Shown piece by piece: positions 25,654-33,735 of a DNA stretch of 34,883 bases. Location of the stretch: positions 1 through 34,883 of the forward strand of contig NZ_CALNBI010000044.1 in assembly GCF_937874145.1 (NCBI RefSeq), read 5' to 3'. The position numbers were made by a program, and so were the translations under genes. Position 1 is the stretch's first letter, and each line of letters starts with the position of its first letter. Origin of the DNA: an uncultured Chitinophaga sp. Lineage in GTDB: Bacteria; Bacteroidota; Bacteroidia; Chitinophagales; Chitinophagaceae. Below the pieces are notes generated by a model. The model saw only the letters and a list, made by a program, of their open reading frames with translations, did not search any database and was not told the origin of the DNA.

Positions 25654-27698
25654 TGATGAAACGCATTGCTTTATCCCTGCTCCTCGCGGCTTCGACTACG
25701 GCCGCGACGGCGCAGAAGAAGGACAGGACCAACGATCCCTTTTATCCCGAATATGCGAAACTCACCCGCGAGAACGATACCGCGATGAACCGCCTCATGC
25801 GCGTCCTGACTGCCAATACGGAACGTATGGAAAAGGATACGGTGTTCAGGAAAGAGCAGTCGAAGGTGCTCTGGCGTATCAACGGTGAACGCAACAAGAT
25901 CGACAAAGCCTTTGCCGCCGCGCATCCCGGCTCCATGATCAGTTTTGACTACGTGACACGCGGCATCCGTTCCGCCGACCCTGACACCATCGTTGCCGCC
26001 GTTGCGAAATTCGACAAGCGGGTGCAGGAAAGCCCCGAGGCTAAGGAACTCCTTGCAGAAGCCGAAAAAATGCGGACTGTAAGCATCGGCAAAATTGCCC
26101 CGGACTTCACCCTGCCCGATACGCTGGGGAAATCGGTAGCCCTCAAAGATTTCCGCGGCAAATATGTGCTGCTCGACTTCTGGGCATCCTGGTGCGGCCC
26201 CTGCCGCGCGGAAAACCCGCACGTAGTCGCGGCTTTCAATAAGTACAAGGATAAGAACTTTACCATCCTCGCCGTTTCCCTCGACAAAGAAGACGGCCGC
26301 GAAGCCTGGATGAAAGCAATCCATCAGGACAACCTCACCTGGACGCATGTGTCCGATCTCCAATACTGGAAGTCGGCCCCGGCAAAGCTCTACTTCGTAC
26401 GCGGCATCCCGCAAAATTTCCTCATCGGCCCCGACGGAAAGATCCTCGCCAAAAATCTCCGCGGCGACAAACTGGCCGAAACACTCGAAAAATTCCTTCC
26501 TAAGGCGAACGCCACCGCCGCCCAACGCAACCGCCGGATGGACTCATTATTCCGCAAAGCCATCGCTGTGGCCAATGCCAACAACCTGGCGGAAGCCAAA
26601 ACCCACTATGCAGAATTGTTCCAAATGTTCCCGGAAAGCGAGAATGATCCGCACGTAAACGCCTACGACATCGCCCGCGGCATGCTGGCCTATAACATGG
26701 TGAAGGAAAACGACCCGGAAGCCTTGAAAATGGCGCGCTCTATGAAAACGGTCTTTGCCGCCCGCCAAATGCACGGCTCCATCGGCCGCGCTTTGCAGGA
26801 GAATGGCCGCATAGCCGATGCGGAGGCTATTTTCAAAGAAGGACTGGCGCAAGCCAAACCGGCCGGCGGCAAAATGGATAGCATCTCTTACTACACCTAC
26901 GCCGTGTATTATGCAGATTTGCTTTACAAAAACAAACGGGCGGCCGAAGCGCTGCCCTTCATCACGGAAGCTGAACAAGGCAAATTCCTGAAAGATGCTG
27001 AGAAGGAAATCCTCCTCGCCAACATCCTCATAGAAAATAAGGCATACGACCGCGCATTCCCGCTGCTCGACCGCCTCGTGAAAACCGGCCGCAGCAACGA
27101 ACAAACCCGGGAGAACTTCAAAAAAGCCTGGAAAGCCACCGGCAAACCTGCGAAGGAGTATGATGCCTACATCGCGCAGCTGACAGACACGCTACGCAAC
27201 AATACACTGGGTAAGATCGACAAACACGCCGTCAACTACCCGGCCGAGCCTTTCATCCTCAAAAACCTCAACGGCAAAACCGTCAGCCTCGCCAGCCTGA
27301 AAGGGAAAGTAGTGTTCCTCGATTTCTGGGCCACCTGGTGCGGCCCCTGCATACAGTCGTTCCCCGCCATGCAGGCCGCGGCCGACAAGTACAAGGGGAA
27401 AGTAGAATTCCTGTTCATCGATACCTGGGAAAAAACGAAGTCGCCGGATGAACGGATGGACAAAGTGAAGGCGTTTATCAAGAAGAACAAATACCGCTTC
27501 AATGTGCTGATGGACACGCCCATTCCCAATGACGAGAAAAATCAGTACGATGTGGTGCAACGCTATAAAGTAAAGGGCATCCCCGCCAAATTTATTATCG
27601 ATCAGGAAGGAAATGTCCGTTACGCCTTCAGCGGCTTCAGCGGCAATTTCGATGAAACCCTGACCGAGATAGACCTGTTCCTCGAAAGCCTGTTATAA
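25653..27698 (+). CDS. Secreted TlpA-like protein with two thioredoxin domains
   Basis: Predicted periplasmic disulfide oxidoreductase. I start at the ATG at 25653 inside the TAATG overlap with the preceding gene; the frame is open from 25641 and numbering here uses that longer form. The signal MMKRIALSLLLAASTTAATAQ ends near residue 25. A helical region (about 30-145) leads to thioredoxin domain 1 with WCGPC at 184-188 and cis-Pro in GIPQNF. A TPR-like helical section (about 300-500) separates it from domain 2, with WCGPC at 566-570 and GIPAKF. Both active sites are complete. It closes the susCD operon before a strong terminator. TlpA-like proteins often end such operons, but two full domains in one chain are less usual. 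Confidence 0.92.
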   Translation: MMKRIALSLLLAASTTAATAQKKDRTNDPFYPEYAKLTRENDTAMNRLMRVLTANTERMEKDTVFRKEQSKVLWRINGERNKIDKAFAAAHPGSMISFDYVTRGIRSADPDTIVAAVAKFDKRVQESPEAKELLAEAEKMRTVSIGKIAPDFTLPDTLGKSVALKDFRGKYVLLDFWASWCGPCRAENPHVVAAFNKYKDKNFTILAVSLDKEDGREAWMKAIHQDNLTWTHVSDLQYWKSAPAKLYFVRGIPQNFLIGPDGKILAKNLRGDKLAETLEKFLPKANATAAQRNRRMDSLFRKAIAVANANNLAEAKTHYAELFQMFPESENDPHVNAYDIARGMLAYNMVKENDPEALKMARSMKTVFAARQMHGSIGRALQENGRIADAEAIFKEGLAQAKPAGGKMDSISYYTYAVYYADLLYKNKRAAEALPFITEAEQGKFLKDAEKEILLANILIENKAYDRAFPLLDRLVKTGRSNEQTRENFKKAWKATGKPAKEYDAYIAQLTDTLRNNTLGKIDKHAVNYPAEPFILKNLNGKTVSLASLKGKVVFLDFWATWCGPCIQSFPAMQAAADKYKGKVEFLFIDTWEKTKSPDERMDKVKAFIKKNKYRFNVLMDTPIPNDEKNQYDVVQRYKVKGIPAKFIIDQEGNVRYAFSGFSGNFDETLTEIDLFLESLL

Positions 27699-27727
27699 TT
27701 CCACGTTTCAATTTGCTGTTAGAAAAG

Positions 27728-27762
27728 AAAGACCTTGCTGCTGATGCGGCAAGGTCTTTTTG
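27728..27762. terminator. Bidirectional rho-independent terminator
   Basis: The stem AAAGACCTTGC (27728-27738) pairs perfectly with GCAAGGTCTTT (27749-27759) across a 10-base loop, followed by T residues and flanked by A residues. It lies between the convergent thioredoxin gene and the 594-residue gene. Confidence 0.9.
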
Positions 27763-27791
27763 CTTTAGGTATGGGATCATAGGACGGATAG

Positions 27792-29576
27792 TCATAGGGT
27801 AGTAACACACGCTGCGTCTTTCAGCGCTTCTATCTGTGATTCGGATTCGTTCAGCAATTGGCCAAACCGTTCGCCGGCAATAATCCCTGCTTCGTGCAGT
27901 TGCCGGTAGTAAGACACCCCTTTCCCCAGGTTCTCCCGGAAAGCTTCCAGCTGCTTCATCATTTTGTCGCCGGTGCATTGCTGCAGCTGCTCGGCCAGGT
28001 AAGCGATGTACAACCGCAGTTCGTTGATGAACATATGCGGGCGGTCGGTGCCCGACAGGAGGTTCCCGCGCCCGTAAATATGGTCGCACATCTCCTGCAG
28101 CGAAGCTTCGCGGTTAAAGAAAGCGATATTGGGGCCGGGGCATATCGTAACGGCGGATTGGTTTTTAACGAGGGTGGTGTTGTACAGCGCCGCCGCGGAA
28201 TTGCTCAGTCCCGTGCAAAGGCACTCTTTGTCCAGAACCATCTTCAGCTGCGCCTGGTACTCGTTTCCCGGCAGCTGCGCTTTTTGCAGCTGGTCGATTT
28301 TCAGGCGCTGGTATTGAATGGAGGCGGTGCAAATGGGGCGCTCTGTGAATTCGGTGTTGAAAGACAGGTGTTTCTCCGTGCAGGGGCTGCCCGGCTTGCC
28401 TTCCCGGAACCGCCGCATGCGCTCTTCTTCGCCGCTGAGGCCTTTGAGATAATGGAAACGTACGCCCATGGGGGAGGAGTGGCTCAGCACCACATCGGTT
28501 GCCTTGGCTTTGGCGAGGTGCCCCAGCGTGTCCGCATCAACCGTAGTAGCTTCGGGAACGAGCAGGAACGGGGTGCCCCAGCCGGTCGTCGATAACTGGT
28601 AATATTCGCGCAGCATCTGGTGCTCTGCATGGCTGCCGATGCCGCCCTGCGCGGTGATCAGCAGGGGCGGAGCTTCGGCGGGAACAGGGGCGCCCCGTTT
28701 GCCGAGCGCGTCGGCATACAGCTGGAACAGCGCGGCCGTGAGGCCGGTTTTGCCGGTGCGGAATTCTTCGAGGATTGGCCCCATCAGCACCCCGTCCGTC
28801 GCGAAGGCATGGCCGCCGCAGTTCAGCCCCGATTCGATACGGAACTCACTTACCCAGATGCCTTTCTTGGCCAGGAACTTGCCCTGGATGAGGGCCGACC
28901 GGTAATCGCTTACTTTCACGATCACTTTCTTCTGCATGACGCCATTGGCATCCGCATCGAACTGCCGGCATTTTTCCAGGTAACTGTACAGCCTGGGGTT
29001 CATACCCGCCGAAAAAACGATGGATGAACCGGTGAGATCGCTGTTGGCGTAACCCCTCAGCGCCGCCACCGCGTCCGACCCGTCTTCGATCGGCTGCCCG
29101 TCGGGACCGTAATTATTCTTGTCGGTTTTGGTCATGATGTTGACGTCGATAGCGCCGGGGGTGATGAGGCTCCGCAGCTTGGCTTCGAGGGCGGCGCGCG
29201 CGTCGGCGCGGGTGGCGGCGTTGAACTGGTTGTACAGCAGTTTGACGTTGCTGTTGTCGGGCAGCATCTCGAAGTATTTCACGATCTCTGAACCCTTCTC
29301 GAACGCCGCCGTCCGCAGTTTTTCGACCTGCTCCTGCACGATGCGGTTTACGAGGTTGAGATAATCGGTGATGCGCCGGGCGCGGTAATCTTCTTCCTTG
29401 GAAGAAATCGGTTCGTAAGGCTCGTTGCGCTCGGTGTAATAATGCTTTCGCATCATCTCGATCAGGCGGTCTTCAATGATGGAAATGACGGAACTAATGC
29501 CGAAGCGGGCCACTTTAACCGGACTGTCGATCGTGTAGGCCAGCCCCATGACGGGGATGTGAAATTCGTGCACCAT
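27792..29576 (-). CDS. Uncharacterised 594-residue protein, possible flavin-type TIM barrel
   Basis: Soluble, no signal peptide. The opening HIPVMGLAYTIDSPVKVARFG (6-26), the GLNCGGHAFATDG segment (250-262) and ITAQGGIGSH (307-316) resemble the phosphate- and flavin-binding strands of nitronate monooxygenase, PfaD and glutamate-synthase-type barrels, though I cannot confirm this without a structure search. The C-terminal half has Cys399, Cys416, Cys452, Cys454 and Cys479, with a notable ECLC motif that could bind a metal or an iron-sulfur cluster. A charged helical region (about 35-140) is inserted after the first strand. It is divergent from queD, sharing a promoter region that contains a 26-bp palindrome. 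Function unknown; a redox enzyme is my best guess. Confidence 0.8.
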   Translation of the reverse strand: MVHEFHIPVMGLAYTIDSPVKVARFGISSVISIIEDRLIEMMRKHYYTERNEPYEPISSKEEDYRARRITDYLNLVNRIVQEQVEKLRTAAFEKGSEIVKYFEMLPDNSNVKLLYNQFNAATRADARAALEAKLRSLITPGAIDVNIMTKTDKNNYGPDGQPIEDGSDAVAALRGYANSDLTGSSIVFSAGMNPRLYSYLEKCRQFDADANGVMQKKVIVKVSDYRSALIQGKFLAKKGIWVSEFRIESGLNCGGHAFATDGVLMGPILEEFRTGKTGLTAALFQLYADALGKRGAPVPAEAPPLLITAQGGIGSHAEHQMLREYYQLSTTGWGTPFLLVPEATTVDADTLGHLAKAKATDVVLSHSSPMGVRFHYLKGLSGEEERMRRFREGKPGSPCTEKHLSFNTEFTERPICTASIQYQRLKIDQLQKAQLPGNEYQAQLKMVLDKECLCTGLSNSAAALYNTTLVKNQSAVTICPGPNIAFFNREASLQEMCDHIYGRGNLLSGTDRPHMFINELRLYIAYLAEQLQQCTGDKMMKQLEAFRENLGKGVSYYRQLHEAGIIAGERFGQLLNESESQIEALKDAACVTTL

Positions 29577-29656
29577 ATTTTCGGATTGAGTAGGTAGGGC
29601 AGCGCGCTGGAAAGTTGGCGTATGCTGCTGAATATTGATTGCCTCGGTTGGCGGTG

Positions 29657-29704
29657 TAAAGATATTTAAAATAAGGATAAAAATATCCTTATTTAGTATC
29701 TTTG
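29657..29704. promoter_or_regulatory. Symmetric divergent promoter with 26-bp palindromic operator
   Basis: AAATAAGGATA (29669-29679), 4 A spacer, TATCCTTATTT (29684-29694) form a perfect 26-bp palindrome. It is flanked by a forward -7 box TATCTTTG (29697-29704) facing queD and a reverse -7 box TATCTTTA (29664-29657) facing the 594-residue gene. The arms occupy the -33 area of both promoters, so a dimeric regulator could control both directions at once. The Rrf2 gene downstream is the obvious candidate. Confidence 0.7.
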
Positions 29705-29716
29705 CGGAAATAAAAA

Positions 29717-30145
29717 ATGAACATGATCCAGGTGACTAAAATCTTTCGGTTTGAGACGGCGCATGCATTACACGGCTATAACGGCGCCTGCCGGCATGTG
29801 CACGGGCATTCGTATCAACTGCATGTGACCGTGAGGGCGGAGGAGCCCGAAAGCTACTTCCCCGCGCCGGGTATCCTGATCGATTTCAAGGACCTGAAAC
29901 GGATGGTGAACGAAGCGGTGGTGAACCGGCTCGACCATGCCCTGGTGGTTTCGTCTGCCTACCTGCAAGCCAATCCCGACCTGCCTTCGGAAGAAAATGT
30001 ACTGGTGATGGACGCGGAGCCCTCGGCCGAAAATCTCCTCCTTTTTATCCGCAACGCCCTCCGCCCGCAACTCCCTTCCGGCATTTCCCTCGCCGCCCTG
30101 AAACTCTTTGAAACGGCGGATTCGTATGCGGAATGGGTTTTATGA
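29717..30145 (+). CDS. queD: 6-carboxytetrahydropterin synthase / 6-pyruvoyl tetrahydropterin synthase family
   Basis: A 142-residue T-fold enzyme that converts dihydroneopterin triphosphate to a 6-substituted tetrahydropterin. Zinc ligands are H16 (FETAHALHG), H29 and H31 (CRHVHGHSYQL); Cys25 is the catalytic thiol, D73-H74 (RLDHAL) the proton relay and E132 (FETAD) the pterin anchor. The PSAEN motif also fits. In bacteria most such enzymes are QueD of the queuosine/7-deazaguanine pathway, but no other queuosine gene (queC, queE, folE) is nearby, so another pterin role is possible. The -7 box ends only 12 bases before the start codon. It is followed closely by the Rrf2 gene and is likely co-transcribed with it. 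Confidence 0.88.
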   Translation: MNMIQVTKIFRFETAHALHGYNGACRHVHGHSYQLHVTVRAEEPESYFPAPGILIDFKDLKRMVNEAVVNRLDHALVVSSAYLQANPDLPSEENVLVMDAEPSAENLLLFIRNALRPQLPSGISLAALKLFETADSYAEWVL

Positions 30146-30173
30146 TTATTTTGCAGCCAAATCGAACGCCATT

Positions 30174-30626
30174 ATGCTGTCCAAATCTGCGGAATATGCG
30201 CTCCGTGCCACCATCTACATCGCGTTGAAAGGCTCGGAAGACAATAAGCTCGGAATAGACGAAATCGCCACGGCGATCGATTCGCCGCAATCCTTCACGG
30301 CCAAGATCCTCCAGCTGCTCACCAAAAACAACAACGTTGTCAGCTCCGTGCGCGGCCCCAACGGCGGCTTCTACCTCACTGACGCCGCCCGGAAGCTCCC
30401 CGTGCGCGCCGTACTCGAAGCGGTAGGGGAAAACGGCGTCCTCACCAAATGCGTGCTCGGACTGAAAGAATGCTCCGAAACCCGGCCTTGCCCCATGCAC
30501 GAACAATACCGCACCATCAAAGCCCAGCTCCGGCAGATGTTCGAAAAAACCACCATCCACGACCTCGCCGAAGAAACCCGGAAAGGGAAAATCGTCATCA
30601 ACAACCGGCTCGTCAAAAAGAAGTGA
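30174..30626 (+). CDS. Rrf2-family transcriptional regulator with three cysteines (NsrR/IscR-like)
   Basis: A 150-residue winged-helix regulator. I start at the ATG at 30174, which gives the canonical opening MLSKSAEYALRATIYIAL, 28 bases after queD. The recognition region includes SPQSFTAKILQLLTKNN and the wing VRGPNGGFYL. Cys93, Cys100 and Cys106 (C-x6-C-x5-C, CVLGLKECSETRPC) sit where NsrR and IscR bind their Fe-S cluster, so it probably senses nitric oxide, iron-sulfur status or redox. It lies beside a nitrous oxide reductase cluster that converges on it, with no terminator in the 8-base gap. The palindrome upstream of queD is a likely autoregulatory site. NsrR is favoured over IscR from context only. 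Confidence 0.9.
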   Translation: MLSKSAEYALRATIYIALKGSEDNKLGIDEIATAIDSPQSFTAKILQLLTKNNNVVSSVRGPNGGFYLTDAARKLPVRAVLEAVGENGVLTKCVLGLKECSETRPCPMHEQYRTIKAQLRQMFEKTTIHDLAEETRKGKIVINNRLVKKK

Positions 30627-30634
30627 CCCGTCTC

Positions 30635-31402
30635 CTACAGGTCCTTCTTCTTAAAAATCCGCAACGCCAGCAGCAGCGGCGCCACGATCCAGATCAGCAT
30701 GCAGCCCACCGCGAAAATGCTGCCCGACGACGATCCCAGGAACTCCTTGAACAAAGCCCCCGAGTATCCCATCAGCACCGCCACATCCAGCTGCAGCAAC
30801 ATCAGTATCCGCGCCAGGTCCACCGGGTTCAGCCCGATCATGGCCACCACGGCCTTATCGATCGGGTATTCGCTGAAGGCGAAAATGAAAGCCATCATCA
30901 ACCCGTCAAACAGTAACGTAAAGAACAACGATACGATGATCGCCGCGCCGATCCCGCGGGTCTTGTCGCGCGAGAGCACGAAAATCAACAGCCCGATCGA
31001 CGTGAATACAAACGTCAGCATCACCCCGCACAAAATCAGCACGAAAGACGCGCCCACCGGCAGCAAAATCATCAGCGGAACACCCACGCCCGCCACGAAT
31101 GCGGCGGAAAGCGATAAGGCCATCCCCGCGTATTCAGACAACAGGATACCCGTCCGCTTCACCGGCTGCGACAACAGCAGCTCGATGAATTCCAGCGAGT
31201 TGAAGAAGTAAATGGCGGAAAACAACGTCGTGATCACCGGCACAAAAAGCAAGGTGATGTTCAGCAGGCTCAGCAGCCCCTTGGCGCTGTTGCCGTCGAG
31301 CCCCAGCAGGGTGAACGACAGCACCGCCAGCACGAGCGTGTACACAAGTATCGACCTGTTCTTCAGCAGGTCAAGAAATACATATTTGCTTACGGTCAGC
31401 AT
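30635..31402 (-). CDS. nosY: Nos ABC-transporter permease
   Basis: A 255-residue membrane protein with about six transmembrane segments (for example GLLSLLNITLLFVPVITTLF and GAAIIVSLFFTLLFDGLMMA). It matches the ABC-2 type permease NosY, which with the ATPase NosF and periplasmic NosD forms the complex needed to mature the copper-sulfide CuZ centre of nitrous oxide reductase. The N-terminal cytoplasmic helix (VSKYVFLDLLKNRSI) is typical. The gene overlaps nosF by 32 bases and is the last gene of the cluster. Confidence 0.9.
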   Translation of the reverse strand: MLTVSKYVFLDLLKNRSILVYTLVLAVLSFTLLGLDGNSAKGLLSLLNITLLFVPVITTLFSAIYFFNSLEFIELLLSQPVKRTGILLSEYAGMALSLSAAFVAGVGVPLMILLPVGASFVLILCGVMLTFVFTSIGLLIFVLSRDKTRGIGAAIIVSLFFTLLFDGLMMAFIFAFSEYPIDKAVVAMIGLNPVDLARILMLLQLDVAVLMGYSGALFKEFLGSSSGSIFAVGCMLIWIVAPLLLALRIFKKKDL

Positions 31403-32099
31403 TTTTCAGAATGTTAGCGATGATTTTATTGAGTTTCGTTTCCCCGGTGCGCTCCTGCAGCTGCCCGATGCTCTCGTGGAACATCAGCTGGCCGTCCTGC
31501 AGGTAGATGATGTGGCTGGTCAGCCCGTCGAGGTCGCTGAGTACGTGCGAGGTGATCAGTACCAGCTTGCCCCGCGCGCATTCGGCGGCGATCTTGTCTT
31601 TCAGCAGCTCGTTGGCCACAGGGTCCAGGCCGGCGGTAGGCTCGTCGAGGATGTAAATGTCGGGGGAGAAGAGGAAGGCAATGCAGGCGCTTACTTTCTG
31701 GCGGGTACCGCCCGACAGTGTCCGCATCTTCTTGTGTTTGATCTTGTCCAGCCCGAAACTTACATACAATTCCTCGTCGTACTGCGTATGCTCCTTGCGG
31801 ATATCTTTGATCATATGCAGCACCTGGTCGATGGTCATATTGTCGGGGTAACGGCCGATCTGCGGCATATACCCGATGTTGGCGCGGTAGGAGGGATGGT
31901 TGCGGATGAGCTGCCCGTTGATGGTGATGCTGCCCTTCTCGGGGATAACCAGTCCCAGTATCGATTTGATAAGCGTCGTCTTACCGGATCCGTTGGGGCC
32001 GAGGAGCGAAACGGCCTGCCCTTTTTCGAGGGTGAGGCCGATCCCGTCGAGCGCCCGGAACTTGCCGAAGGATTTGGTCAGTTTATCTATCCGGATCAT
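31371..32099 (-). CDS. nosF: Nos ABC-transporter ATPase
   Basis: The ATP-binding subunit powering the NosFY transporter. Walker A is GPNGSGKT, the signature is LSGGTRQK, Walker B is YILDEPTAGLDP and the switch histidine is in ITSHVLSD. All catalytic motifs are intact. The start at 32099 (MIRIDKLTKSFG) overlaps the nosD stop in an ATGA, matching the coupling style of its neighbours; an ATG at 32108 three codons earlier is an alternative. It would help build the CuZ sulfur site of NosZ together with NosD and NosY. Confidence 0.93.
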   Translation of the reverse strand: MIRIDKLTKSFGKFRALDGIGLTLEKGQAVSLLGPNGSGKTTLIKSILGLVIPEKGSITINGQLIRNHPSYRANIGYMPQIGRYPDNMTIDQVLHMIKDIRKEHTQYDEELYVSFGLDKIKHKKMRTLSGGTRQKVSACIAFLFSPDIYILDEPTAGLDPVANELLKDKIAAECARGKLVLITSHVLSDLDGLTSHIIYLQDGQLMFHESIGQLQERTGETKLNKIIANILKNADRKQICIS

Positions 32100-33325
32100 A
32101 ACTTCCATTTTTTCGTTTTAGGTGAATCATCCCGGAGCTGGTCGGGGATGATGGACGGCATGATTTTCTCCGCCTGGTCGATGATGTTGGTGAGGAAACT
32201 CCTGTAGAGGATCATGGTGGAAGGGATTCTTTCGGAAAGAATCGAATAGACACTCACGGGATGGTAGGGCACGTCGCCGGTGCCATCGCGGTTGAGGTCG
32301 TAGCCTTCGTATTTGTCCCAGTAGTTATCCCGCCAGGTGTTGAGCATGAGCGTGCCGTTGGTGGCCACGTCGAAGGAATTTTCGGTGAAATTGTTCGTTT
32401 CGATGGTGTTCCCCTCGCAGCTGGCCTGCACGCGCATGGCCCAGCCGTTGGCGTTGAAGGTGTTCCGGAGCACGTGTATCCGGTTGCTGCCTTCCATGAA
32501 TATGCCGATGGTGTTGTGTGCAAAGTTGTTATGCTCGATCCGGCTGTCGGAGATGTCTTTCAGCAGGATGCCGTAAGAAGCGTCTCCCCAGTGCTCGCCG
32601 AAGGTATTGCCGGTCATGACCACTTTCTTGGAATACATCACCGCCACGCCGGCGCCGTTGTGCCGGAAAATGTTGCGGCTGTAGCCGTCGTTGTGGGAAA
32701 ACATGAAGTGCAGCCCGTAGCGGACGTTGTTGGTGGAAATATTCCCGATGATGGCGGAGCCGGTGACGAACTCGAAGTAAATGCCGTCGCGGTGCCCCGA
32801 GATCTTGTTGTTCCGGATGAGCAGGGAGTCCGACTTCCAGGCGTGGACGCCGTTGCCGGCCTGCAGCTCGTCGGTAGCCGAGGAACGGATCTCGTTGTTC
32901 TCGATCACGCAGAACCTGCTGCCCTGGAGGTAGACGCCGTAGGTGGTGTTTAATACCCTGCAATTACTGACCGTTACGCGGGAAACGTTCTGGAGGCGGA
33001 TGCCGGCCATGTCGACCATGCTGCTGCGCCCGGTGTTTTGTACGGTAATGCCTTGGATATTGACTTTGTCGGCGGATACGATGAGGATCTGGTATTTGTT
33101 TTCCCCGTCGAACACCGGGTAGTTTTCACCGATGATGGTAACGGGGGTGCGCACGACGATCTCGTGCTGTTTGTAGAGCCCTGGCGCCACGAGTATCGTG
33201 TCGCCGGGTTGCGCCCTGTCGAGCGCGTGCTGGAGGAGGCTGCCGGGACCGGTGCGGATCACCGCCGCCGAGAGCCCCGCGGGTACGAGGAGGAGAAATA
33301 ATAATATGGTACGGATGCTGGTCAT
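32096..33325 (-). CDS. nosD: Periplasmic copper-enzyme maturation protein, beta-helix
   Basis: A 409-residue secreted protein with signal MTSIRTILLFLLLVPAGLSA. It is built of parallel beta-helix repeats rich in N and G (for example GVYLQGSRFCVIENNEIRSS, DGIYFEFVTGSAIIGNIST), the NosD/carbohydrate-binding repeat type. The end includes WRDNYWDKYEGYDLNRDGTGD and PYHPVSVY, characteristic of NosD. NosD acts with NosF and NosY to deliver sulfur or assist copper-centre assembly in nitrous oxide reductase. It overlaps nosL by 4 bases upstream and nosF by 4 bases downstream. Confidence 0.94.
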   Translation of the reverse strand: MTSIRTILLFLLLVPAGLSAAVIRTGPGSLLQHALDRAQPGDTILVAPGLYKQHEIVVRTPVTIIGENYPVFDGENKYQILIVSADKVNIQGITVQNTGRSSMVDMAGIRLQNVSRVTVSNCRVLNTTYGVYLQGSRFCVIENNEIRSSATDELQAGNGVHAWKSDSLLIRNNKISGHRDGIYFEFVTGSAIIGNISTNNVRYGLHFMFSHNDGYSRNIFRHNGAGVAVMYSKKVVMTGNTFGEHWGDASYGILLKDISDSRIEHNNFAHNTIGIFMEGSNRIHVLRNTFNANGWAMRVQASCEGNTIETNNFTENSFDVATNGTLMLNTWRDNYWDKYEGYDLNRDGTGDVPYHPVSVYSILSERIPSTMILYRSFLTNIIDQAEKIMPSIIPDQLRDDSPKTKKWKL

Positions 33326-33735
33326 GGCAGGGATTCCCAGGTGAGCAAATCGAGCCCGAGACTGTCTTGCAGCGCTTTGGCGGCTGCCGCGTCCGCGAAA
33401 GCGGGGAGGTTGCCGGCCATGGGGCTCTTGAACGTTTCGTGGTGGAGGTACACCGCTTTGGTGGCGTCCAGCGGCTCGGCAGAATGGCCGGTATAGTCGT
33501 TGACGAAGAGCAGGCTGCCGCTGAGTTCGGCCGTGTAGGCTTTCAGGCAGGTGATGTCGTCGAACTTAAACACGCGGCCTTTTTCGTTCACGATCTCGGC
33601 GGCGAAACGCTTGTCCATAATGGTCATTTTGCAATGCGCGCAGGCGTCTTTACCATAATTGATCGGTTCATACTTCCTGCCGCAGGCGCTGGCCAGGAAA
33701 AGGAGCAGGGTCAGCGCCGGTAGGTACATCTTCAT
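33322..33735 (-). CDS. nosL: Nos-cluster copper-chaperone lipoprotein
   Basis: A 137-residue lipoprotein. I start at the ATG at 33735 because it gives a clean signal, MKMYLPALTLLLFLASAC, with lipidated Cys18, and overlaps the upstream stop in ATGA; the frame is open further upstream. The copper site is the NosL signature DACAHCKMTIMDKRFAAE with C-x2-C and Met. NosL binds Cu(I) and hands copper to apo-NosZ. Its stop overlaps the nosD start by 4 bases. Confidence 0.93.
   Translation of the reverse strand: MKMYLPALTLLLFLASACGRKYEPINYGKDACAHCKMTIMDKRFAAEIVNEKGRVFKFDDITCLKAYTAELSGSLLFVNDYTGHSAEPLDATKAVYLHHETFKSPMAGNLPAFADAAAAKALQDSLGLDLLTWESLP

Noticed and set aside
30108..30173. Longer Rrf2 start from a TTG inside queD
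   Set aside because: The 22 extra residues do not resemble Rrf2 proteins, while the ATG at 30174 gives the typical MLSKSAEYALRA opening.
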